A stretch of DNA of 64,000 nt from Acidobacteriota bacterium. Lineage in GTDB: Bacteria; Acidobacteriota; Blastocatellia; RBC074. The stretch spans positions 1-64,000 of the forward strand of contig JAFDVL010000033.1 in NCBI GenBank assembly GCA_018268995.1, read 5' to 3'. Made by a program: the position numbers and the translations under genes. Below, one piece after another: positions 16,998-26,198 of this stretch. The stretch's first letter is position 1, and the number at the start of each line of letters is the position of its first letter. The notes under the pieces were generated by a model, which did not search any database, was not told where the DNA came from, and worked only from the letters and a program-made list of their open reading frames with translations.

Positions 16998-18479
16998 TTA
17001 ATAGCTCCAAGCTACAGCAACATATTCTGACACTCCATCAAACCTCCAATTGTTAATTTTGATTTTGTAATTGCCGGATTTGGTAGCGGTGAAATCTACA
17101 ACCTCAGCGCTGTTATCAAAGCTGCACGAGACATGCTCTGAATTTGGCCCGACAACATACAGATCAAGGTCTGCTTCAAGCACATCATCCTTGTAGTCGG
17201 AAGACGGGTTTGACAGCCAGACAAGAGCCACTTTTACACGTCTCCCGGCCTGGACATAGCCCATGTCCACATTGATATCGCCATTAGAGTCGAATGATCG
17301 AGAGGTTACATCAAACCAGCGATAACGATTCAGGAAGAGGCTGCAATATGATTCGTATGCATCAATGCCGCCTGCTCCATCGCGATCACTCAAGCGAGCA
17401 CTCCCCTCAATGTTATTTCTCGCTCCTGCCATAATCAGCGCCTTAACAGTTTCTGGGTAGACGCTGAGGGCGTAATCAGCCTCTAAAAGCAAGGCTGCGG
17501 TCCCCGCCACCATCGGTGATGAGTAGCTCGTTCCATTTCCGACATTTCCCGTTGGGCAAGTCCCTGGGCTGGCCAAAAGCAAACTCGAAATACTTGTGCC
17601 AGGTGCAGCGACATCCGGTTTTTCACGATCCCCAAAATCCGAGCTTGGGTTTTTATAGCTCGAACTAGAGCTCATCGTATCATCGTCCCAGTCGGTCGTA
17701 CCTTTATCGTTGTAGTTGCCAACGGTAATAACATTATGGCCAGCCTTGACGCCTGAGCCTCCCACGAACCCACCATCTGTGCAATTCCCCTTATTACCAG
17801 ATGAGGCGACCACCGTATCCCACACATAGCGAACAATATAATCTGCCTGACGAGCATGTGCAGACATACTACTGTTTGCACCTTTGCAGGTTTTAGCTCC
17901 CCAACTGTTATTTAGGATTTCAGCATTAGTGGCACCAGCATCAAGAGCTTTTGTCATTTTGCTTGAATTGTAATCATCTGATCCATTAGCACTATAAATA
18001 CTAGCGCCACTTGCAATCCCTCGTATCGTTGTATTGATACTCGCGACCATTCCAGCTACTGCGGTAGCGTGTTGGGACACCGTGCTATCGCTAGTTGATC
18101 GCGTACCTCCATTAAGCCCCAGACAGTTATTGTCAAAATCAACGCGGCCTCCTTCGACGATAGCGACTGTAACACCGCTACCATTGAAACCAGAGTTCCA
18201 GATATCATCAGCTCGTATTGCCCCCGCTGCTACATCCATGTCGTCTCCGTCAATACTTTCTGCAGAATAGATACGTACGACCTCATCATGATCGGCTAGA
18301 CTCGTTAACAATCCTACGGACGTAGTCACATAAACGATAGGTGAAAGCAGGCTAACTTCATCTACTTGTACCCCAGTGCGGCGGATCTTAGATCCGAATG
18401 CCCTGGTTACAACGGAAACTGCTTTGCTTAATTGTTCCTGACGCGCTTTGATAACCGTTTTGGTTTCACTCGCACTCAT
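16998..18479 (-). CDS. Subtilisin-like (S8) protease, N-terminally shortened
   Basis: A 493-residue S8 protease. His137 (SQHATAVAG) and Ser318 (NGTSYSSP) are in place, but the position of the catalytic Asp is Glu109 (VAIVEGG where VAIVDSG is usual). The oxyanion Asn is in LNNSWG or SGNKG. The C-terminal 120 residues form a beta-rich P-domain-like module (RVKVALVWLS, DLDLYVVGPN). There is no signal peptide and the protein begins inside what looks like the propeptide. The reading frame runs only a few codons further upstream to a TGA, and the opposite strand there carries a decayed ORF. I therefore suspect loss of the 5' end by rearrangement. The ATG at 18479 lacks a ribosome binding site. Confidence 0.75.
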   Translation of the reverse strand: MSASETKTVIKARQEQLSKAVSVVTRAFGSKIRRTGVQVDEVSLLSPIVYVTTSVGLLTSLADHDEVVRIYSAESIDGDDMDVAAGAIRADDIWNSGFNGSGVTVAIVEGGRVDFDNNCLGLNGGTRSTSDSTVSQHATAVAGMVASINTTIRGIASGASIYSANGSDDYNSSKMTKALDAGATNAEILNNSWGAKTCKGANSSMSAHARQADYIVRYVWDTVVASSGNKGNCTDGGFVGGSGVKAGHNVITVGNYNDKGTTDWDDDTMSSSSSYKNPSSDFGDREKPDVAAPGTSISSLLLASPGTCPTGNVGNGTSYSSPMVAGTAALLLEADYALSVYPETVKALIMAGARNNIEGSARLSDRDGAGGIDAYESYCSLFLNRYRWFDVTSRSFDSNGDINVDMGYVQAGRRVKVALVWLSNPSSDYKDDVLEADLDLYVVGPNSEHVSCSFDNSAEVVDFTATKSGNYKIKINNWRFDGVSEYVAVAWSY

Positions 18480-18961
18480 CTGCAATTGGCCGTTGCCGAC
18501 CTTTGCTTTTGCGCCCCAACTTCATTGACCCGCAGGAACGCTTTGATACATTGCAACTGACGACGCTGGTGTAGCAGAAACTCGACCTCGCCAGCTATGC
18601 CGGAAGTCGCGGGATAACCGAAGCGGCAGGCGTTGCGTATGTAGATGCGGACGAATTGCCCCCGCCTATTTACCAATCGGCACAGCGCATCGAAGCCGAG
18701 ACTGGGAAAGTCACCGTAGACCTGCGCCAAGACATCGCCAGTTTTGCAGTTAGCGGGACAAAAGAAAAAGCATCGGAACTGGCAACAGAAATCGTTCGTC
18801 CACTTCCCCAGCCCCTAAATGTATTGACAAATTAAATTGGAGGCGCAAACAAGATGTTTGCGCTACGCTTTGGCAGATGTTGTACAACAAACATCCTGTT
18901 TGTTGCTCCGCCGCAGTCTTTCTAACTTGAGTTGTCAATACACCTAAATCCTATTCAATAA
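18477..18961 (+). pseudogene. Decayed ORF interrupted by a MITE
   Basis: Plus-strand reading from about 18477 gives protein-like sequence (RPNFIDPQERFDTLQLTTLV), a TAG at 18572-18574, then 80 further codons (QKLDLASYAGSRGITEAAG, ELPPPIYQSAQRIEAETGKV, TVDLRQDIASFAVSGTKEKA). No ATG opens it. The frame enters the inserted 123-bp element at 18820. If that element and one 6-bp duplication are removed, the reading continues LNPIQ and stops at 18959-18961. The family is not recognised. It runs antisense to, and abuts, the shortened subtilase gene. Confidence 0.5.
18820..18942. mobile_element. MITE-like element, 123 bp
   Basis: Perfect 11-bp terminal inverted repeats (TGTATTGACAA at 18820-18830 and TTGTCAATACA at 18932-18942) are flanked by direct repeats CCTAAA at 18814-18819 and 18943-18948, as expected for a target-site duplication. 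Internally there are two hairpins, GCGCAAAC...GTTTGCGC and CAACAAAC...GTTTGTTG, that are themselves imperfect inverted copies, so the whole element can fold as one long palindrome. It carries no coding capacity and would need a transposase in trans. Confidence 0.75.
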
Positions 18962-19000
18962 CTATCTGCCCAGGTTTGTTCTGGCCTTTTTCACCAGTAG

Positions 19001-21121
19001 TCAAGGCTTAATGGCCTGAAGGAGACGGCGAATTGCGGCCAGATCAAGCTTCCCATAGCCCCACCAATTATTCGGCACTTTCCCGGTCAAATGGTTGCTT
19101 GTTGCATGTTGTTGCAGGAGACCTTTGAGTTCTCCCACTGAAAGCTGCGGTTTCTGCTGGAACATGAGCGCGATCACACCCGCCGTATATGGCGTCGCGG
19201 CACTGGTGCCATTGAACAGCATGTAGTTCCCGGTGGAATCAATGGGATGACCTTTCCCGTCATAGACGCCCTTTCCATTCAGATGTTTCGCATAGCTGGC
19301 GTGATAAATTTCTCCCGGTGCAACAATGTCCGGCTTGACTGTTCCGTTGCGGCTGAAGCCTGGACTGGAGTAGCACGAAAGCCCGCCGATCACCAGCGGA
19401 GTTTGCTTATCACAAAATGAGGGGTACGAAACGAGTTGGTCTTGGCGATCAAACAGGTCGTTCCAATCATAGCTGCCTACGGTGATCGCATTCTTCACCA
19501 CGCCCGGCGATCCCACCAGATAAGCAGCGCTCATTCCTTCGACGAAGGCTCCGCCTTCAATATAGGCATCAACCTTCATCGGCTTGCCAGACGAATTGAA
19601 CAAAAAGAGGCCACTTTCAAAGATGTCACCTTCTTTTTTAGCTTCTTTTTCAGCGGAAATGACCTGCATTTCATACTTTTCCGTGATCGGATTGATCCCT
19701 TCCGCAACCACAATTGTCGCGATCTTCTTGTTCGCCTGCGAGGCTTTGATCGCGGGCATGATCTGGATGTCTTTGAAGTGCGGAGTGTCGAAGTAGAAGG
19801 TAATTCGCACAGGTTGGTCGGATGCCCACGTAATCAACCCTGCCGCATCGCGTTTTTTGAATTGTGCCTCAGCGTGAATCGGGAAATCTCCTTCATTGCC
19901 CGCCGCAATCACCAATGCACGGCTCTTTTTTTCGGGGGAGAAGCGCACATCCAACTGTCGCTCAGAAACGTGCTGTCCATCGTGGCCGCCATAGTGCCCG
20001 CCGAAGCTACAAGACACGACCAGTGGCTGTTGACCTGCGACCGTCTCTAACCAGCCGCAAAGAGCATTGAGCAGCCAGGCATTGTTGATGCCTTCCCCAG
20101 CCTCCCCATTCGCTAAGGCTTCCCCTCCTGCGCGGATGGCAATAATGTCGGCTTCCGGGGCGACGCCTTTGACATAGTCTTTCCCTTTGCCATTGTTGCC
20201 ATTACCCGCCGCAACACTCGCGCAAGCGGTGCCGTGCCCCGCCAAATCTGTGGCGGGAATCTGTGGCGTTTGCGCACGCAACTCAGCGGTCAATTGTTGT
20301 TGGGTGTACAACGTTCCGAGCGAAGCTTTATTCGGATAGCTAAGAGGTGGTTTGCTGCCGAGTTTCTTAGTGTCAAACGCATCACTCGTGGTATCCCACA
20401 AATACAACAAGCGTGAAACCGGCTTTCCTTCGGCATCGTAGGTAATGAAGTCAGGATTGCGAAAATCTACGCCCGAATCTACGATGGCAATAATTACGCC
20501 TTTTCCTGTCAAGCCATCCAGCCCGCCTCGTATAATCTTTTCTGCCTCTTGTTGCCCACGCTGTTTGGGTATCTCTGCACGCGGCGGCGGCGGGACGGTC
20601 ACCTCGCCATCGAATTCGAAGTATTTCAATCCTTTCACTAACCCAATCGCGCGGAGTGTTTTTTCTATCTTTGGATTGAGAGGAACAAACATGTCGGCAA
20701 AGCGATCATAGCTATTGAAGACGGTGACTCCCTTGACGGCAAAGCGTTCCCGCGCTTCTTTCGATTCAAACTCCGTATTGAGAATTCCGTAGGTCGTTCC
20801 TTCTTGTTCTGCAATAGCAAACGATTTTCCCTGTGACTTCGCGTTTGTTCGGGTACGCAACATAGAGACCGTGAGCGGGCTGACTTTAGAAGAAAGGGCG
20901 GGTACCGCTCTTTGCCGACGAATTACCTGCTTCCCCATCTGCCACCCACGGGATTGTGGTGGAGGCGTAACGGCTTGTACCCGTAGTTCGCGGAGGTGGA
21001 AAAGATTGATAGACGCCAATGCTGCGATAATCACAAAGCTCAGTATTTTCTTGCCAAAGGATGTACTAACACGCAGCATCATTGGGGAAATCAACGATAA
21101 GATACGTCGAAGGCTGTTCAT
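19001..21121 (-). CDS. Subtilisin-like (S8) protease, exported
   Basis: A 706-residue S8 protease. An N-terminal hydrophobic segment (about 24-46, KKILSFVIIAALASINLF) suggests export. Residues about 95-190 look like a propeptide. The triad is Asp215 (IAIVDSGVDF), His296 (AGHGTACAS) and Ser640 (NGTSAATPYTAG). Between His and Ser is a long insert (about 390-560) of beta-rich sequence, as in large secreted subtilases with an inserted PA-like or jelly-roll module. The gene follows the second TPR-CHAT gene at 113 bp on the same strand and may be cotranscribed with it. AGGAGATCG precedes the start. Confidence 0.9.
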   Translation of the reverse strand: MNSLRRILSLISPMMLRVSTSFGKKILSFVIIAALASINLFHLRELRVQAVTPPPQSRGWQMGKQVIRRQRAVPALSSKVSPLTVSMLRTRTNAKSQGKSFAIAEQEGTTYGILNTEFESKEARERFAVKGVTVFNSYDRFADMFVPLNPKIEKTLRAIGLVKGLKYFEFDGEVTVPPPPRAEIPKQRGQQEAEKIIRGGLDGLTGKGVIIAIVDSGVDFRNPDFITYDAEGKPVSRLLYLWDTTSDAFDTKKLGSKPPLSYPNKASLGTLYTQQQLTAELRAQTPQIPATDLAGHGTACASVAAGNGNNGKGKDYVKGVAPEADIIAIRAGGEALANGEAGEGINNAWLLNALCGWLETVAGQQPLVVSCSFGGHYGGHDGQHVSERQLDVRFSPEKKSRALVIAAGNEGDFPIHAEAQFKKRDAAGLITWASDQPVRITFYFDTPHFKDIQIMPAIKASQANKKIATIVVAEGINPITEKYEMQVISAEKEAKKEGDIFESGLFLFNSSGKPMKVDAYIEGGAFVEGMSAAYLVGSPGVVKNAITVGSYDWNDLFDRQDQLVSYPSFCDKQTPLVIGGLSCYSSPGFSRNGTVKPDIVAPGEIYHASYAKHLNGKGVYDGKGHPIDSTGNYMLFNGTSAATPYTAGVIALMFQQKPQLSVGELKGLLQQHATSNHLTGKVPNNWWGYGKLDLAAIRRLLQAIKP

Positions 21122-21234
21122 TTCGATCTCCTAATCGGGGCCAAGAATTTTACTTGGCGCGTAAATTCTATAGATTTGTTGTCACAATTCCTGATGGCAA
21201 TGGAAACAGAATCGTCAAATTGCATTCATTGAAT

Positions 21235-21633
21235 CTATCGTTTGCCTGCCAGATTCGCCCATTCGCCCGATTGAATAAAACTCGCCCAGTAGTACGGATG
21301 ACTGCGGCCAGTGAAGCTGGGTTTTTCTTCCCGCAACGGTTTCACATCTGGGGTGCGCGCCTGATGGCCAGCACTTTGTTCCTGACCTCTGAGCATCTGC
21401 AATTGCACTTGCCGCATCGCCTCACTGCGGCCTTCGCCCGCTTGTAATCGCTTGTAGTATTCCACCATCAAATCCCGCGTCGCCGCATCATCCACTTTCC
21501 ACAAACTCATCACCTGACTTTCTGATCCCGCCAACACCAAGGCCCGTCGCAGTCCATACACGCCATCGCCGGTCTTGACTTCGCCCACCCCCGTCTCACA
21601 GGCCGAGAGCACCACCAGCTTTGTCCCCCACAG
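21235..21633. repeat. Inverted repeat shared with 4606-5004
   Basis: About 400 bp encoding the end of the CHAT domain are very similar, in opposite orientation, to 4606-5004. Long stretches, such as those encoding KTGDGVYGLRRALVLAGSE and REQSAGHQARTPDVKP, match almost base for base, while the upstream TPR parts differ freely. The contrast suggests gene conversion or strong local constraint. Confidence 0.75.
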
Positions 21634-24528
21634 GTTTAAGCCCGCCACTTCCAGCGCCGTCAAAATACCATCGTCCTCCCCGCTCTTTTTGAGATTTGCT
21701 CCTGCGAGTCCCAGCCCCGAACGCAGCAACGGATTCTCCAACCGTCTGGCGAACAGTGCGTCTCCCAAAGCTGACTGGTGTACCAACTGACGCTGCACGC
21801 GCAAAGAAGCTGGGTCTGGCGGGACATCTTCCAGAAAGAAGCCGTGGGTGGCAATGTGCAGAATACTGGGGCTGTTCGTTTGCTTGAGGGCTGCTTCCGT
21901 GGCCTTGTCTCTCGTTAGCACAGTGGCCTTTGGCAAGAGGTCTTGGAGCGCTTGGGCTTCGCCAGCCGTGCCGGGCAGCGGGGCGAAGTAAGCTTTGGAT
22001 AAGTCGAAGGAACGCCCGGTGGTGACAGCTTCCTGCTTGGCTGCCGTACCCGTCTTCGGCCCGAAGTCAGGATCGGCGACGACCAGTTGAGTATTGTTGC
22101 TTTGACTGCTTGTTTGCAAGCGCAAGAGATCGCGTCCGCTGGTCAGATAGGAGAAGGAATAGGTCTCGACGAGGAAGCGATTCTGTTCGTCCACGAGCGC
22201 CGCAAAGGGAATAAGATTGAGCGCGCCATCGGGCGAGAGCAAAACATGTTTGGTTTCGCCTAGCAGCTTGCGCACGGGTTGCATCACTTTCTCGTCCAGC
22301 GCACGTGCGACGGCTTTGACATTGGTTGGTGTCGGACTAAGAAGGGTTTGGCGAAACGATTCGATTGCCAGATATATGGGTACTGCTTCGCCAAGATCAA
22401 CCCAATGCAGCGGCCCCTGAGAAGGAAGCACATAGGCCACATATCGTGGCTGTCGCGCCCACTGGTTGGGCTTCGTGTCATAAGGTAGGTATGCGGCAAA
22501 TTCGACTAGTGCAGTATTACTTGGAAGCAGCGCCTGCACTGCTTCCGGCGTCACTGCTTGTAATTGCGCTCGAAACCTTGCACTGCGCGTGCTGATTTCT
22601 CCTTCAAGTTTCTCCCGCATTTCTTCCAGCTTGCTAAGTTGAGAGCGATATTCGGCAGCATCCAAATTACCTGGTTCTCTTAGCGTCAGCGTTGCTAAGC
22701 GCGTGTGTACGGCGGCGAGTTGATCAAAAAGTGCTTGTTCCGCTGCACTGCTCTGCTGTCGCAAGCTGGCGATGGAATCGGTCATCGCGTCCAGCCCGCG
22801 ACCTTTATGGCGGAGCAGGGTAGTAAGCGCCAGATGTAGCGCCTTGGCATCATCAGGCGCAGATTGTGTATGCAGTGAGAGCGTGTAATGAACCTGGGGG
22901 AGAAAGGTATCCAAATACGCCCGTTTCTGGCGCTCAGAGCCAACACTAAGATTTATGTGGATGCTCTGCTCATTAATCTCGTTACTGCGGGTAAGGAATT
23001 CCACAGCTTTTACTTTGTCCCCTGAAGCGTCATACGCGAGGGCGAGGTTTTGCAGGAGTCCGGGCGGGACAGGAGTCCCGCCCCCCTTCTCCATAATTGC
23101 AAGCGCACGTTGGTAAAGTTTCACCGCCTCTGGATAGTTCCCCTGCGCACTGCTGAGTACTGCCAACTCGTTGCAGATTATTGCCACTTCCGCATGCTCC
23201 GGTCCCAACGCCTTTTCGGTGAGGGCAAGGATATTCCGAAAGATAGGCTCAGCCTTTTGCGTATCACCTTTTACTCGATATAACGTAGCCTGACTGTGAA
23301 GCACTGCTGCCACGCCTGGATGCTCCGCATCTAGTGTCTTGGTTACGATTTCCAGCGCCGTCTTGACAATAGCCTCGGCCTTATCAAAATCTTTCTTGGT
23401 CCAATAGGGGCTTACGAGGCTTCTGATTTCAGAAGCATAGGCCATAGCGGCGAAGGGGACTTTGATAAGTAGCAACCCCTTCTCCATTAAGTATAGTGCG
23501 CGACGATAAACCGGGGCGGCTTTCTCGTACTCTCCCGTGGCATAATAAAGAAGCACAAGTTCGCTGAGGGAGCCGACGAGGCTGGGATTACCAGGGCCAT
23601 AATCTTTTTCCTCTCTTGCAAATTTCCGCTGCAATAAGGGTTCGGCTTTTTGATAATCGCCTCGTGCAATATACAGTTTTGCAAGTTCTCCTGAGGTCTG
23701 GACTATCCGAAGCTCCCTTTGATCTCTGGGGGCTTTCTCTGCGATTGCTAATGCTCGCTGATAGAAGGAATCTGCCTTAATGTAATCACCTTTGTTCTTA
23801 TGTGTATTAGCAAGGCTCATGAGTACTTCCCAAAGCTCTATGTGTTCTGCCCCAAGTACATTTTCACACCTTGTTAAGGCACGCTGAAGAATAGACAGTG
23901 CCTTCTCGGTATCGTGCTTCCTCTCTTCGTAAAATGCTGCTAGATTCTGGGCTGAAAATATTAGATTATATATTTTCTTTGCGTTAATCCCTTTCTCTTC
24001 TATTAAAAATGCGCGTAGTAGAAGAGCTTCTGCCTTTTCGTAGTCTCTGCCACCAATCGAGATGTCCGCAACAGTATGGAGATTGCCTACTAAATCAGGA
24101 TGTTCAGGGCCGAGGGCCTTTTCTTTAATCGCCAGGGCCTGCAAATTCAGCCGCTTTTTCTCATCGCTATCATCGCTGAAGGACGCAACTAGAGACAGGC
24201 AATCAGCCACCTCAGGATGCTCAGGGCCAAAAGCCTTCAGTGCTAGGGCAAGCGCACGTTGCGCAAGATGAGGTGCCTTTTGCTGGTTGCGCAAATATGT
24301 TTCTTGACTAATACGGCTGCCGCTGGGTGGCGGAAGGCTTAGAAGCATTGCCTGATCTCTTAATCGTCTGATCTCGGCTAATTGCTTTGCTTTGATTGAT
24401 TCAGGTGAGGTGCCGGCTGTCTTACTCTGCCTTTGCCCTACAGAACTCTTAGTTACCTGATGCGCCAGCACAAAGGTGGATGACAGCAGCGCAAGGCTCA
24501 TTGTTGCAGCAAGAGATACTTGTTTCAT
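21235..24528 (-). CDS. TPR-CHAT caspase-like protease, second copy
   Basis: A 1097-residue protein starting at 24528, where GGGAG precedes an ATG that opens a clear signal peptide (MKQVSLAATMSLALLSSTFVLA); an upstream in-frame start is not used. Unlike the 1513-residue paralogue it has no PPC-like domain and goes straight into TPRs (about 60-560; AEPLLQRKFAREEK, ALYLMEKG). The CHAT domain covers about 740-1095 with His895 (ATHGFF) and Cys977 (SACETG). It lies upstream of the exported subtilase gene on the same strand. The last 133 codons are nearly identical to those of the first TPR-CHAT gene. Confidence 0.9.
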   Translation of the reverse strand: MKQVSLAATMSLALLSSTFVLAHQVTKSSVGQRQSKTAGTSPESIKAKQLAEIRRLRDQAMLLSLPPPSGSRISQETYLRNQQKAPHLAQRALALALKAFGPEHPEVADCLSLVASFSDDSDEKKRLNLQALAIKEKALGPEHPDLVGNLHTVADISIGGRDYEKAEALLLRAFLIEEKGINAKKIYNLIFSAQNLAAFYEERKHDTEKALSILQRALTRCENVLGAEHIELWEVLMSLANTHKNKGDYIKADSFYQRALAIAEKAPRDQRELRIVQTSGELAKLYIARGDYQKAEPLLQRKFAREEKDYGPGNPSLVGSLSELVLLYYATGEYEKAAPVYRRALYLMEKGLLLIKVPFAAMAYASEIRSLVSPYWTKKDFDKAEAIVKTALEIVTKTLDAEHPGVAAVLHSQATLYRVKGDTQKAEPIFRNILALTEKALGPEHAEVAIICNELAVLSSAQGNYPEAVKLYQRALAIMEKGGGTPVPPGLLQNLALAYDASGDKVKAVEFLTRSNEINEQSIHINLSVGSERQKRAYLDTFLPQVHYTLSLHTQSAPDDAKALHLALTTLLRHKGRGLDAMTDSIASLRQQSSAAEQALFDQLAAVHTRLATLTLREPGNLDAAEYRSQLSKLEEMREKLEGEISTRSARFRAQLQAVTPEAVQALLPSNTALVEFAAYLPYDTKPNQWARQPRYVAYVLPSQGPLHWVDLGEAVPIYLAIESFRQTLLSPTPTNVKAVARALDEKVMQPVRKLLGETKHVLLSPDGALNLIPFAALVDEQNRFLVETYSFSYLTSGRDLLRLQTSSQSNNTQLVVADPDFGPKTGTAAKQEAVTTGRSFDLSKAYFAPLPGTAGEAQALQDLLPKATVLTRDKATEAALKQTNSPSILHIATHGFFLEDVPPDPASLRVQRQLVHQSALGDALFARRLENPLLRSGLGLAGANLKKSGEDDGILTALEVAGLNLWGTKLVVLSACETGVGEVKTGDGVYGLRRALVLAGSESQVMSLWKVDDAATRDLMVEYYKRLQAGEGRSEAMRQVQLQMLRGQEQSAGHQARTPDVKPLREEKPSFTGRSHPYYWASFIQSGEWANLAGKR

Positions 24529-25058
24529 CGGATTGACTCCCTGTATAAATAGGTGGTTATTAAGGAGTCGCTTCAGCGATTTTCCAGTACTAATCATATG
24601 CTTGCCTTCCGCTTAAAAGCTTTCCCGTTTGCTGGTAACTACGGCAAGAGAAGCGCTCCGATCTTTCGGCTACCAAACTTACTTCACAATACAATAATAG
24701 CTGATTCTGAAAATGATGCTGGCAAGCCTACCTCCGCGCCATTCGCCTGTCAATCTGCTTTTGTCGGTGGGAGGAAGATAGACTTGCCTTGCTGTTTACC
24801 CCGTGGTGGCGGACTGAAATTCGAGTTTAAGCGCGCGGTGGAATGTCATTGCTCACCCGAACATTCAGCGTTTTATGATCCCCCCCGACTTGCCCGAAGT
24901 TCCTACCGGTTATTTCAACTATCTGCTTACGGCTGGTATTCACCTTCCAGTAAGAGCCCTGCCAGGTCTTCAGACGCAGATGGTAGAGGTATGTGGGGCT
25001 GACGAAAAACTCCCAGTTGTTTGGCGCGGTCTTCGCCCCAAACGCCAGCCCAACTTAG
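24529..25058. other. Intergenic region with possible ORF debris
   Basis: No intact gene is convincing. An imperfect long hairpin (GGCAAGCCTACC at 24721 with TAGACTTGCC ending about 24789) is present. From about 24818 one plus-strand frame gives protein-like sequence (NVIAHPNIQRFMIPPDLPEV) that ends at about 25085, partly overlapping the next gene in another frame. This could be the frameshifted or decayed 5' part of the toprim-like gene or of a neighbour; I cannot decide. Confidence 0.35.
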
Positions 25059-25802
25059 TTGCCGAATTTAATTTTCAAAGACCATAACACGGCCAAGTTA
25101 ATCCAGTATGACCCGTGCACGGGCAAGCGGATTAAGTCCGAGTTTTCTATGAGCTGGATTCATGCCAAGTTAAAAAAGCGTGGCGTGCTGCCAGAGTCCT
25201 TTGAATATCGGCGATGCTTCTTCAGGCAACATTTGCTGCGGGAAGAGCCGGAAACGATTGCTTTGGTAGGGGCAGAAAAAACAGCGATCATTGAGAGTAT
25301 TGAGCTTCCTGAATACACCTGGATGGCGTGCGGCGGGCTGACGCAAATCTCGGCTGAAAAACTTGCCCAATTGGGCGGGCGGCGCATCATTCTATTCCCC
25401 GATGGAGATGGCTTTGCACGGTGGTCAAAAATCGCGGCAGAAGCACGCGCCAAGGGACTGAATACCATAGTGAGTGACCTGCTTGAGACTGAGCTAACAG
25501 AATCACAAAAAACTGATGGATGGGATTTGGCGGATTATTTACTGGCAGCCGGACAGGCACCGGAAGCAGTCACCCGAAAACCTCAAAAAAACTCTGCGCT
25601 CCAGCTTTCTCACCTTGAAAACACTAACATCGCTGCCATTGCAGCACCGCCGCCTATGTTACCAACGCAGGCAATTCTCCTCGTAGTAATAAGCCCTAGT
25701 GCGGATTGGCAGTCACTGTACGCAAGCAATTGCAAGCGCTGCGGGGATTATCTTCAGCCAACCGGGGACTGTGCGTTATGCGCCTCTCCGCTTCCCTTTT
25801 GA
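25059..25802 (+). CDS. Toprim-like (DUF6371-like) mobile-element protein
   Basis: A 247-residue protein. Residues about 60-185 resemble the toprim-like region of DUF6371 and mobile-element primase-associated proteins: IALVGAEKTAIIESIELPEY, WMACGGLTQI, RRIILFPDGDGFARWSKIA and GWDLADYLLA. The conserved E..K and DxD-type residues (GAEKTA, FPDGDG) would bind metal. A C-terminal zinc ribbon (CKRCGDYLQPTGDCALC) ends the protein. The start is a TTG right after an in-frame stop, and usual family members have a longer N-terminal zinc-binding part, so the 5' end may be lost. A shorter paralogue lies at 28637. Four tiny genes follow in tandem. Confidence 0.6.
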   Translation: MPNLIFKDHNTAKLIQYDPCTGKRIKSEFSMSWIHAKLKKRGVLPESFEYRRCFFRQHLLREEPETIALVGAEKTAIIESIELPEYTWMACGGLTQISAEKLAQLGGRRIILFPDGDGFARWSKIAAEARAKGLNTIVSDLLETELTESQKTDGWDLADYLLAAGQAPEAVTRKPQKNSALQLSHLENTNIAAIAAPPPMLPTQAILLVVISPSADWQSLYASNCKRCGDYLQPTGDCALCASPLPF

Positions 25803-25811
25803 AAGGATTTT

Positions 25812-26006
25812 ATGACCTCACCGCAACCAATTTTCCTGACCTTTGCTGAAATCTGGCAACAGGCAGACGAGCAAGGACGCTTTGAACTTGAGGAGCGAGC
25901 CGGAATCGCTGAATACGAAGGCGATCTATCACGCACCGACTCCGAAGCCCTGGCTGTCAAATCATTTCAACGCCGATGTGAGATAGGGGCACTCGCATGG
26001 GAGTAA
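25812..26006 (+). CDS. Small hypothetical protein
   Basis: A 64-residue acidic protein starting 9 nt after the toprim-like gene, with GAAAGGA as ribosome binding site. It overlaps the next gene by 10 nt, so the set is probably one operon. No motif is recognisable. Confidence 0.5.
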   Translation: MTSPQPIFLTFAEIWQQADEQGRFELEERAGIAEYEGDLSRTDSEALAVKSFQRRCEIGALAWE

Positions 26007-26182
26007 TCTTGAATACAGCAACCGCTTTCACGTTACTTAGCTGCCTCTTATCGTGGCTAATAATTAGTCACCTCTTAACACAACGTGATCGGATCACTTG
26101 CCCGCAATGTGGCAAGCGTTTGGGGCAAGGCATTGTCACATCCGCCCTATTCTGTGTGCGCTGCCGCAGATGGCATCGCTAA
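25997..26182 (+). CDS. Small zinc-ribbon membrane protein
   Basis: A 61-residue protein with one membrane helix (about 10-28, FTLLSCLLSWLIISHLL) and a zinc ribbon made of CPQCGK and CVRC. It overlaps the end of the preceding gene, suggesting coupled translation. No role is known. Confidence 0.5.
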   Translation: MGVILNTATAFTLLSCLLSWLIISHLLTQRDRITCPQCGKRLGQGIVTSALFCVRCRRWHR

Positions 26183-26198
26183 ATGAGGGGCACTATTT

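Noticed and set aside
18476..18730. Minus-strand ORF extending the subtilase upstream in another frame
   Set aside because: It lies opposite the protein-like plus-strand remnant and does not resemble a signal peptide or propeptide.
24553..25002. Plus-strand 149-residue ORF after the second TPR-CHAT gene
   Set aside because: No recognisable domain, no ribosome binding site, and it overlaps the TPR-CHAT start region; recorded only as possible debris.
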